In this document: in pieces, positions 25,493-32,166 of the stretch | Layout: every line of letters starts with the position of its first letter | How positions within the stretch are numbered: the stretch's first letter is position 1 | Program-made: the position numbers and the translations under genes | The notes under the pieces: generated by a model | Databases searched by the model: none | Seen by the model: only the letters and a program-made list of their open reading frames with translations | What the model was told of the DNA's origin: nothing | DNA from: Corallococcus silvisoli | GTDB taxonomy: Bacteria; Myxococcota; Myxococcia; Myxococcales; Myxococcaceae | Direction: 5' to 3' | Assembly: GCF_009909145.1 (NCBI RefSeq) | Contig: NZ_JAAAPJ010000007.1 | Coordinates: forward strand, 248,001-312,000 | DNA length: 64,000 nt

Positions 25493-25804
25493 ATGAGGCA
25501 GGGCCGGGGTCTCAAGGAAGCGTTGTCGTCCTTCATTGCCACCGTTTTTCCCACAGACACACTGCTGGGGGCCTTGAAGGTGATGGAGCGGCACCACGTG
25601 CGGCTGGTGGGGGTGGTGGGGGCGGGGGGCGGGTTGGTGGGGGTGGTGCACGAGGCGCAGGTGCTGGCGGCCTGGCGGATGGATCCGCTGGCGCAGGTGT
25701 CGGACGTCATGGCGCGCGTGCGCAAGACGCACGCGGTGCGTTCGAGGAGACGGCGGCTCGCGCTCCTGTACGGCCGGGAACCCGGAGGGCGGATGCGCTC
25801 CTGA
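25493..25804 (+). CDS. single CBS-domain-like small protein
   Basis: A 103-residue protein. Start 25493 is chosen for GGGGAGG 8 nt ahead; an ATG 30 nt upstream is also in frame. It has one CBS-type motif: FIATVFPTDTLLGALKVMERHHVRLVGVVGAGGGLVGVVHEAQVLAAW, then VSDVMARVRKTHAV. CBS domains normally come in pairs to bind adenine nucleotides, so this protein would need to dimerise. The tail is short and basic. Role unknown. Confidence 0.7.
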   Translation: MRQGRGLKEALSSFIATVFPTDTLLGALKVMERHHVRLVGVVGAGGGLVGVVHEAQVLAAWRMDPLAQVSDVMARVRKTHAVRSRRRRLALLYGREPGGRMRS

Positions 25805-25835
25805 CGGCGCGCTCCTGACGGTAGAGTGGGGGACC

Positions 25836-26111
25836 GTGTCAGCCGCCGCCCCCGCCGCCTGGACCGTGTACATGCTGCGCTGCCGCGACGGCACGCTCTA
25901 CACGGGAGCCACCAACAACCTGGAGCGCCGCCTGGCCACGCACGGCCGCGGCAAGGGCGCCGCGTACACGCGGGCCCGGCTGCCGGTGACGCTGGTGTGG
26001 AGCGAGCCCGCGGAGGACCGGAGCGCCGCCCTGCGCCGCGAGGCCGCCATCAAGCGGCTCACGCGCGCGGACAAGCTGCGGCTCTTCACCCGGCGCGTGG
26101 GACGGCGTTGA
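25836..26111 (+). CDS. GIY-YIG nuclease superfamily (YhbQ-like)
   Basis: 91 residues from a GTG start (GGGGGA just ahead). The GIY-YIG signature appears as WTVYMLRCRDGTLYTGATNNLERRLATH, with the catalytic Tyr and Arg and, later, Glu in REAAIKRLTRADK. Stand-alone UvrC-N-like proteins of this size are widespread; a DNA repair or nuclease role is presumed but not established for most. Single gene. Confidence 0.92.
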   Translation: MSAAAPAAWTVYMLRCRDGTLYTGATNNLERRLATHGRGKGAAYTRARLPVTLVWSEPAEDRSAALRREAAIKRLTRADKLRLFTRRVGRR

Positions 26112-26299
26112 CGCCCGGCCCCGTGGCTTGTTGGTGGAGCGCCGTGCCCTCATCGCACGGGGTGTGAGGCGCGCGACAGTTGGCGCGGCGTTCCCTGCTG
26201 TTTCATCGCCTGGTGATGAATCAGCCAAGCCCCTGGATGGGTATACGGAAGAGGGGGGCTCGAATTAGGGTGGAGGACGTTCCTTGCAGGGGGAAGTCC

Positions 26300-26704
26300 A
26301 TGCCGCGTTCTCGCTCTTACTTGTTCGTCTTGCTCGCATTGGGTCTGGGCGTCACGGGTTGCTCCGGGCCGAACCACCAGCCGGTCATCATCGCGGGGCC
26401 GCGTCCGCTCGGGTCGCCCTCCACGCCGGGGGGACTCAGGTTCGAGGAGGGCACCGTCATCCAGCTACAGCTGGAGGCGAGGGATCAGGACGGCGACGAG
26501 ATCTTCTACCGCTGGTCGCAGGTCCCCGCGAACCCGGCCGGCGTGTTCAGCAGCACCACCATCGCGGCGCCCACCTGGACGGTGCCCTCGCCGCCCAGTG
26601 ATCCGAACCAGTCCATCTTCCTCTACGTCGAAGTGGAGGACGGCAACGGCGGCGTGCTGGTGGGCCAGTCGCCCGCCATCTACGTCCTGCCGAAGCAGCA
26701 GTAG
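26300..26704 (+). CDS. small lipoprotein with PKD/Ig-like fold
   Basis: A 134-residue lipoprotein. Its signal peptide is RSRSYLFVLLALGLGVTGC, with the lipobox Cys followed by SGPNHQ. The mature part has FEEGTVIQLQLEARDQDGDEIFYRWSQVPANPAG and FLYVEVEDGNGGVLVGQ, the pattern of PKD/Ig-like carbohydrate or protein binding modules. The start at 26300 is preceded by GGGGGAAG. Small lipoproteins of this kind are common in myxobacteria; the partner is unknown. Confidence 0.85.
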   Translation: MPRSRSYLFVLLALGLGVTGCSGPNHQPVIIAGPRPLGSPSTPGGLRFEEGTVIQLQLEARDQDGDEIFYRWSQVPANPAGVFSSTTIAAPTWTVPSPPSDPNQSIFLYVEVEDGNGGVLVGQSPAIYVLPKQQ

Positions 26705-26720
26705 GGGCCGCGTCCCCCCG

Positions 26721-27026
26721 TCAAACGGCGGGGGACTCGGGCGGAGGCGAACCCGGGCGCTGCTTCGCGCGGCTCCGGGCGCGCAGGGAGAAGAGCGCGG
26801 CCGCCACCAGGCCCACGCCCGCGCCAATGCCCGCGCCCAGCAGCTGCGAGTGCATCAGCGACGACGTCACGCTGCGCACGACCACCGGCAGGTTGCACAT
26901 GGTCTGCGTGGCGAGCGGCGTGCTGTTGTTCCACTCGATGTAGGAAGGGGCCGCCAGCGAGGCCACGAAGGTGCCCAGCAGCGTTCCGGCCAGGATGAAG
27001 ATGAGGAACGTCTTGAACAGGGCCAT
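26721..27026 (-). CDS. small two-helix membrane protein
   Basis: 101 residues. The first helix is at residues 5-27 (TFLIFILAGTLLGTFVASLAA), then a short periplasmic loop with TQTMC, a second helix near 64-83 (LGAGIGAGVGLVAAALF) and a basic/proline tail. AGGAGG lies 9 nt before the start, which supports the call despite its size. I do not recognise a family. Divergent from the next membrane protein gene. Confidence 0.75.
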   Translation of the reverse strand: MALFKTFLIFILAGTLLGTFVASLAAPSYIEWNNSTPLATQTMCNLPVVVRSVTSSLMHSQLLGAGIGAGVGLVAAALFSLRARSRAKQRPGSPPPESPAV

Positions 27027-27121
27027 TGCGGGGACCTCCTCGGTGGGGGGGCGGCGGGCCGTCCTTCGTAGTACGCGTCCGCCCGCCGCGAAAGAGGCGA
27101 AGGCGTGCTAAGGGGGCAGGT

Positions 27122-27403
27122 GTGCCGCTCTTGCCACTCGCCATCCTGTTCGGGGTCATCTCGCTCGTTTGCGCGGTCCTCCTGCTGACGCATGCCTTCC
27201 GTCGCAGCGTGGGCACGGGGGTGATGGTGCTGCTCATCCCCTGCTACATGCTCGTCTACGCCTTCAGCCAGTTCGAGCACCCCCGCAAGAACCTCATCGT
27301 CGCGGGCTTCGTGGCCAGCACCCTGCTGACGGCGGTGTTCCTGGGCATCGGCGCCCACGGCATCGCGGCGGTGGCGGCGCGCACCCCGCCCCCCGGCTTC
27401 TAG
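27122..27403 (+). CDS. small three-helix membrane protein
   Basis: 93 residues from a GTG at 27122, with GGGGG just upstream. Three predicted helices: LPLAILFGVISLVCAVLLLTHAF, TGVMVLLIPCYMLVYAF and LIVAGFVASTLLTAVFLGIGA. The longer open frame starting at 27026 reads through the divergent promoter and lacks a ribosome site. No known family; next to other small membrane proteins. Confidence 0.7.
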   Translation: MPLLPLAILFGVISLVCAVLLLTHAFRRSVGTGVMVLLIPCYMLVYAFSQFEHPRKNLIVAGFVASTLLTAVFLGIGAHGIAAVAARTPPPGF

Positions 27404-27421
27404 GCCGGAAAGGCACGCGCC

Positions 27422-27874
27422 ATGGCCGGGCCCGACGGAAGCCTCCCGGGTGCCCGCTGCGCCCGGCACCCGGACGCGGCCGCGGTGGCCATGTGCGCGC
27501 GCTGTGGCGGCTTCCTGTGCGGTGCGTGCACGGAGGTCCAGGGCGAGACGGCGTACTGCGAGCCCTGCGTGGCCTGGCTCGCCCGGCACGGCAGGCCGTC
27601 CCGCGCGGTGGTGGCGTTGCTCGGCGCCAACGTCGTGGGGCTCGTGCTCCTCACCCGGCCGCCGCTGCTCACCGTGGGGACGTTGCTGGCGGGGGTGCTG
27701 GGCAGCCTCCAGGCCACGCGCGAGCTGAGGCGCATCGCGCGGGGCGAGGCGGCCCCGGGCGGACGGCTGCCGGCGTGGGTGCTGCGGTGTCTGGCGGCGG
27801 TGAACCTGCTGGGCGTGGGCGCGTGGATCGCGCTGGGCGTCTTCGCGGTGTTCTCCTTCCGCCGGCAGGGGTGA
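27422..27874 (+). CDS. B-box-like zinc finger membrane protein
   Basis: 150 residues. The N-terminal 60 residues have a treble-clef B-box/DUF-type pattern with Cys and His: ARCARHPDAAAVAMCARCGGFLCGACTEV, then AYCEPC. Two membrane helices follow (VVALLGANVVGLVLLT and LLGVGAWIALGVFAVFSF). Such proteins are common in myxobacteria; a zinc-binding cytosolic head with a membrane anchor is the likely layout. It follows the previous gene by 18 nt, possibly in one transcript. Confidence 0.8.
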   Translation: MAGPDGSLPGARCARHPDAAAVAMCARCGGFLCGACTEVQGETAYCEPCVAWLARHGRPSRAVVALLGANVVGLVLLTRPPLLTVGTLLAGVLGSLQATRELRRIARGEAAPGGRLPAWVLRCLAAVNLLGVGAWIALGVFAVFSFRRQG

Positions 27875-27887
27875 CGGCGGGAGCGCG

Positions 27888-28580
27888 TCACACGCCGCGC
27901 GCGTTGGGGTCCCAGAGGTACTTGTGCATCTGGAGCTGGAAGCGCACCGGGAGCCGGTCCTCGATGATCCACTCGGCCAGCTCGCGCGGGTGGAGCCTGT
28001 CGAAGATGGTGGAGAAGAGGACGCTGAACGGCTTTCTGCCCAGCTGGTGTTCGCGGACGAGCGCGCGCGACCACTCGTAGTCCTCGCGCGAGCCGATGAC
28101 GAGCTTGAGCTCGTCGTTGGCGTTCATCGACGTGAGGTTGCGGTAGTCATTGCGGTCGCACTCGCCGGACGAGGGCGTCTTCATGTCCACGATTTTATGG
28201 ACGGCCGGGGGCACGAGCCGCACGTCGATGGCGCCGCTCGTCTCCAGCAGCACCTTGAGGCCCGCCCCGAGCAGCGACTCCATCAGCGGGTAGACGCCCG
28301 GCTGGAGCAGGGGCTCTCCGCCCGTGATCTCCACCGCGGGCGTGTTCAGCGCCAGCATCTGGGAGACGATGTCCGCGTTCTTCATGCGGTTGCCGCCGTG
28401 GAAGGCGAACTCGCTGTCGCAGTACGAGCAGCGCAGGTGGCAGCCGGTGAGGCGGATGAAGCCGCACAGCAGCCCGGCGTGGGAGGACTCTCCCTGGAGC
28501 GACAGGTAGATTTCCTTCACCACCACGGAGTCGGCGGTGGGGACGCGGCGGGGTTCGATGTGCGGGCGTGAGGCGGGCAT
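27888..28580 (-). CDS. queE: 7-carboxy-7-deazaguanine synthase
   Basis: A 230-residue radical SAM enzyme that contracts 6-carboxy-tetrahydropterin to 7-carboxy-7-deazaguanine for queuosine or preQ0. The cluster ligands are CxxxCxxC in CHLRCSYCD, preceded by YLSLQGESSHAG (substrate loop), and ITGGEPLLQP follows. The start at 28580 gives a short leader (PHIEPRRV) before the first strand. The length fits the family. No other queuosine genes lie next to it in this window. Confidence 0.93.
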   Translation of the reverse strand: MPASRPHIEPRRVPTADSVVVKEIYLSLQGESSHAGLLCGFIRLTGCHLRCSYCDSEFAFHGGNRMKNADIVSQMLALNTPAVEITGGEPLLQPGVYPLMESLLGAGLKVLLETSGAIDVRLVPPAVHKIVDMKTPSSGECDRNDYRNLTSMNANDELKLVIGSREDYEWSRALVREHQLGRKPFSVLFSTIFDRLHPRELAEWIIEDRLPVRFQLQMHKYLWDPNARGV

Positions 28581-28726
28581 GGCGTGCGGGAGGAGCGCAT
28601 CAAGCGCACCCGGGGGCCGTGGGTCAAGCCCGGTGCGGCCAACCCGGGACGAACGTCTCCGGGCGGGCGGGGAATTCCAGGGCGGGCGCTCGGCTTCCGG
28701 CCCGGGGCCCAGGCGCTGTCCAGGCC

Positions 28727-29557
28727 TCAGGCGCGCCGGGCCTTCACCCGGTCGATGAAGGTGTCGATGAGGTGGCGCGCGATGCTCAGGCGGGGCGGGA
28801 TGCGCGGCAGGTCGTCCACGCCGAACCAGCGGGCCTCGGCGATCTCCTTGCCGTCCACGGTGACGTCGCCGCCCGCGTACTCGGCCATGAAGCCGACCAT
28901 CAGCGACCGCCCGAAGGGCCACGGCTGGCTGCCGAAGTAGACGAGGTCCTTCAGGTCCACGCCCACCTCCTCCTTCACCTCGCGCAGGACGGTCTCCTCC
29001 AGCGACTCGCCGGGGTCCACGAAGCCGGCGACGGTGCTGAAGAAGGGCTCGGGGAAGGACGCGTTGCGGGCCAGCAGCATCTGGTCGCCCCGGGTGATGA
29101 GGACGATGACCGCGGGAGAGATGCGCGGGTAGAACGGCGTGTGGTCCACCGGGCAGCGCCGGGCGCGCTCGCCCGCGACCAGCTGCGTGGCGGTGCCGCA
29201 CTTGCCGCAGAAGCGGTGGCTCAGGTCCCACTCCGCGATGGACAGCGCGCGGCCCGCCACGGCGAAGGTCGCCTCGTCCACCTGCTTGTAGAGCGAGCGG
29301 GCGGGGACGAACTTCAACCCCTCCGGCGGCGCGAAGTCTCCGGGCAGCGGGGCGGCGTAGCAGTCCGTGTCGTCGAGCGCGCCCAGGAAGTGGGCGCTGG
29401 CGGCGGCCTCCGGCAGGAGCGCGCAGGTGGGCAGGCCGAGGCGGCCGTCCTGTTCGGACACGAGCAGGTCCATGCCGCGCGCGGCGAACAGGAGCGCGGC
29501 GTCGCGCGAGCGGGCGGGCGGGTCGTACCCGGGCTGGAAGCGTTTCAGGGAGCTCAC
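28727..29557 (-). CDS. nudC: NAD(+) diphosphatase (NADH pyrophosphatase)
   Basis: A 276-residue NudC, which hydrolyses NADH to NMNH and AMP and can remove NAD caps from RNA. Zinc-ribbon cysteines are seen as FCGKCG and RRC; the fourth ligand position is VDH rather than the usual Cys, so zinc binding may be partial. The Nudix box is GFVDPGESLEETVLREVKEEVG, with SQPWPFGRSLMVGF after it as in NudC. Cytosolic, single gene. Confidence 0.93.
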   Translation of the reverse strand: MSSLKRFQPGYDPPARSRDAALLFAARGMDLLVSEQDGRLGLPTCALLPEAAASAHFLGALDDTDCYAAPLPGDFAPPEGLKFVPARSLYKQVDEATFAVAGRALSIAEWDLSHRFCGKCGTATQLVAGERARRCPVDHTPFYPRISPAVIVLITRGDQMLLARNASFPEPFFSTVAGFVDPGESLEETVLREVKEEVGVDLKDLVYFGSQPWPFGRSLMVGFMAEYAGGDVTVDGKEIAEARWFGVDDLPRIPPRLSIARHLIDTFIDRVKARRA

Positions 29558-29646
29558 GGGGGCACCTTAACGGACGGCGCGGACGGGCGCCGCGCGCTAT
29601 GCTCCCGGCCGTCCGTCACCGGTCGCCGCCCGCCGGGAGTCCTTGC

Positions 29647-29871
29647 GTGAACGCCCTCATCCTCCGCTTCGTCTGTGGACTGCTGTTCATCGGCATGGTG
29701 CTGGGCGTGGTGACGCATCCCCCGAAGGACCTCACGCAGGGGCTGGGCATGATGCTGCCCGCGACGATGCTGCTGGGCGTGGCGCTGAAGGGCCCTCGGG
29801 GCCGCTCCACGTTGCCGAAGAAGCGCACGCCCCCGGCGCCGCCCGCGTCGGGTGGGACGCCTGGCGTCTGA
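29647..29871 (+). CDS. small membrane protein
   Basis: 74 residues from a GTG start with GGGAG upstream. Two hydrophobic stretches (LILRFVCGLLFIGMVLGVV and LGMMLPATMLLGVAL), then a basic/proline-rich tail. No family recognised. It lies between nudC (divergent) and an FKBP-type lipoprotein (convergent). Confidence 0.65.
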   Translation: MNALILRFVCGLLFIGMVLGVVTHPPKDLTQGLGMMLPATMLLGVALKGPRGRSTLPKKRTPPAPPASGGTPGV

Positions 29872-29892
29872 GGGGCGTGCCGCGCAAGCGCG

Positions 29893-30351
29893 TCAGTAGA
29901 GGGCCAGCAGCTCCACGTCGAAGACGAGCACGGAGTCCGCGGGGATGGCGGGCGGGGAGCCTCGCGAGCCGTAGCCCAGGTCGGAGGGGATGACGAGCTT
30001 GCGCTTGCCGCCCACGCGCATGCCGACGAGGCCCTCGTCCCACCCGTCGATGACCTGCCCCGCGCCCACCGCGAAGACAAACGGCTCACCGCGGGTGCGG
30101 CTGTTGTCGAAGAGGGAGCCGTTGGGCAGCCACCCCGCGTAGTGCACCTGCGCGCGGCTGCCCTTGGCGGCCTCCTTGCCGGTGCCCACGACCAGGTCCT
30201 GCGTGTAGAGCCCGGACTCGCTCTTGTTCATCGCGGACAGGTCCACGCCCAGGGAGTCGGCGTAGGTCACCTTCGCGGGGTCGCCGCTGTCGTCGGAGGA
30301 GCCACAGCCCGCCAGGGCCAGCACGGCACACAGAAGAAGGGATCGAAGCAT
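29893..30351 (-). CDS. FKBP-type peptidyl-prolyl isomerase lipoprotein
   Basis: A 152-residue lipoprotein with signal and lipobox ALAGC (MLRSLLLCAVLALAGC), then one FKBP domain: GKEAAKGSRAQVHYAGWLPNG, FDNSRTRGEPFVFAVGAGQVIDGWDEGLVGMRVGGKRKLVIPSDLGYG. The drug-binding aromatic residues are present. Catalyses prolyl isomerisation in the cell envelope. The start at 30351 is selected for the signal peptide. Single gene. Confidence 0.93.
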   Translation of the reverse strand: MLRSLLLCAVLALAGCGSSDDSGDPAKVTYADSLGVDLSAMNKSESGLYTQDLVVGTGKEAAKGSRAQVHYAGWLPNGSLFDNSRTRGEPFVFAVGAGQVIDGWDEGLVGMRVGGKRKLVIPSDLGYGSRGSPPAIPADSVLVFDVELLALY

Positions 30352-30489
30352 GGCCCGCAGCCTGCCCCGCGCGGGCGCCCTGGGGAAGGGGCACGCGGGG
30401 CCTGCTCGCCCGGACGGTGACATCCACGCGGGGCCCGCAGGTCCTGCTTGAAGGTCGACCGCGTGGGGCATATCCGTTCCAGCCGCCCC

Positions 30490-31698
30490 ATGCAGACGCC
30501 TGCCCCCGCTCCCCGCTCCTCGTCCTTGAGCTCCTCGCTGGTCTGGCTGATGGCGGGAGCCGCGGCCCTGACCGCCGCGAACCTCTATTACAACCAGCCC
30601 CTGCTGGGAGACATCGGCCGGGACCTGGGCGGGGCGGGGAGCGCGCTGGGCCTGGTGCCCATGCTGACGCAGGTGGGCTACGCGGTGGGCATGCTGTTCC
30701 TGGTGCCGCTGGGCGACAGCCTGGAGCGCCGCAAGGTCATCCTCACGCTGTGTGTCTGCGTGGCCGTGGCGCTGGTGGCGGCGGCGCTCGCGCCCTCGCT
30801 GAACCTGCTGGTGGCGGCGAGCTTCGCCATCGGCGTCACCACGGTGGTGCCGCAGCTGCTGGTGCCCTTCGCGGCGCAGCTCGCGGAGCCCTCGCAGCGC
30901 GGGCGGGTGGTGGGCACGGTGATGAGCGGGCTGCTCATCGGCATCCTCCTGTCGCGCACGGCCGCGGGCTTCGTGGGCACGCACCTGGGCTGGCGCACCA
31001 TGTTCTGGGTGGCCGCGGTCCTCATGGTGGTGCTGGGGGTCGTGCTGCGCTTCACGCTGCCCGCGCAGCCACCGCTGGCGGTGATGCCTTACCCCGCGCT
31101 GATGCGGTCGCTCATCCACCTGGCGCGCACGGAGCCGGTGCTGCGGCTGCACGCGCTGCTGGGCGCGCTCACCTTCGGCGCGTTCAGCGCCTTCTGGGCC
31201 ACGCTGGCGCTCTACCTGCACTCGCTGCCGGCGCGCTACGACGCGCAGGTGGCGGGCCTCTTCGGCGTGGTGGGCGTGGCGGGCGCGGCCATCGCGCCGC
31301 TGGTGGGCCGCTCCGTCGACAAGGGCGCGGGCCGGCGCATCAACGCCATGGCCATCGCGGTGTTGTTCGCGTCCTTCGGCGTGCTGTGGCTCGCGGGGGA
31401 GTCGCTGTGGGGCATCGCGCTGGGCGTGGTGCTGCTGGACCTGGGCGCGCAGGCGAATCAGATCGCCAACCAGGCGCGCGTGTACGCGCTGCAGCCGGAG
31501 GCGCGAAGCCGGCTCAACACCCTCTACATGGTGACCTACTTCATGGGCGGTGCCGCGGGCGCGTGGCTGGGCACGTCCGCCTGGACGCGCGCGGGCTGGC
31601 CGGGCGTGTGCGCGGTGGGCGCGGCGATGTCGCTCACGGCGCTGGTGGCGGTGCTGTGGAGCAGCCGCCGCGCGCCGGCGCGGGTCCCCGTCACCTGA
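30490..31698 (+). CDS. MFS transporter (YnfM/arabinose-efflux-like)
   Basis: 402 residues with about 12 membrane helices. The MFS loop motif is LVPLGDSLERRKV between helices 2 and 3, with TAANLYYNQPLLGDIGRD at the first helix. This NQPLLGDI pattern is typical of exporters related to YnfM and arabinose-efflux permeases. The start at 30490 is taken because it gives a short leader; the open frame begins 42 nt upstream. The substrate is unknown. It converges on a GNAT gene. Confidence 0.9.
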   Translation: MQTPAPAPRSSSLSSSLVWLMAGAAALTAANLYYNQPLLGDIGRDLGGAGSALGLVPMLTQVGYAVGMLFLVPLGDSLERRKVILTLCVCVAVALVAAALAPSLNLLVAASFAIGVTTVVPQLLVPFAAQLAEPSQRGRVVGTVMSGLLIGILLSRTAAGFVGTHLGWRTMFWVAAVLMVVLGVVLRFTLPAQPPLAVMPYPALMRSLIHLARTEPVLRLHALLGALTFGAFSAFWATLALYLHSLPARYDAQVAGLFGVVGVAGAAIAPLVGRSVDKGAGRRINAMAIAVLFASFGVLWLAGESLWGIALGVVLLDLGAQANQIANQARVYALQPEARSRLNTLYMVTYFMGGAAGAWLGTSAWTRAGWPGVCAVGAAMSLTALVAVLWSSRRAPARVPVT

Positions 31699-31714
31699 GC
31701 GCCTTCCGGACTTC

Positions 31715-32152
31715 CTAGAGGTCGCGCTGCATGTTCCGGTGGGGGATGCCCACCTCTTCGTATGGCTCGCCGTACAGCGCGTAGCCCAGGCGCTCGTAGA
31801 AGGGGACCACGGGCGTGCGCGCGTGCAGGTGCACGTGGCGGAAGCCGCGGCGGCGCAGCTCCTCTTCCAGGGCACGCACCAGCCTGGCGCCCACGCCCTT
31901 TCCTTGGAGCGCTGGCGACACCGCCATCTGGAAGAGCCGTCCTCCGTGCGCGTCCTCTGGATGGAAGAGGACGCAGCCCAGGACGGCGCCGCCCTCGTGG
32001 GCCACCAGGTGGAGGCTCTCTTCCTCGAAGGGGAACTTCACGTCCCCGCGCGCGTGGCCCAGGGGCTCGCGCAGCACGCGGAAGCGCAGGTCCAGCTCAC
32101 CGGCGTACAGCGGATGCGCGGTGTGGATGAAGTCGAGTGCGAGGTCGGCCAT
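31715..32152 (-). CDS. GNAT family N-acetyltransferase
   Basis: A 145-residue GNAT. The acetyl-CoA pyrophosphate loop is QGKGVGARLV after the strand RLFQMAVSPAL, and FYERLGYALYGEPYEEVGIPH is the C-terminal GNAT signature close to ElaA/YjcF-type enzymes. The substrate is unknown. The start at 32152 lies 14 nt downstream of the TonB-receptor stop, so the two genes are likely co-transcribed. Confidence 0.9.
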   Translation of the reverse strand: MADLALDFIHTAHPLYAGELDLRFRVLREPLGHARGDVKFPFEEESLHLVAHEGGAVLGCVLFHPEDAHGGRLFQMAVSPALQGKGVGARLVRALEEELRRRGFRHVHLHARTPVVPFYERLGYALYGEPYEEVGIPHRNMQRDL

Positions 32153-32166
32153 GGCGGGCGAGTCTG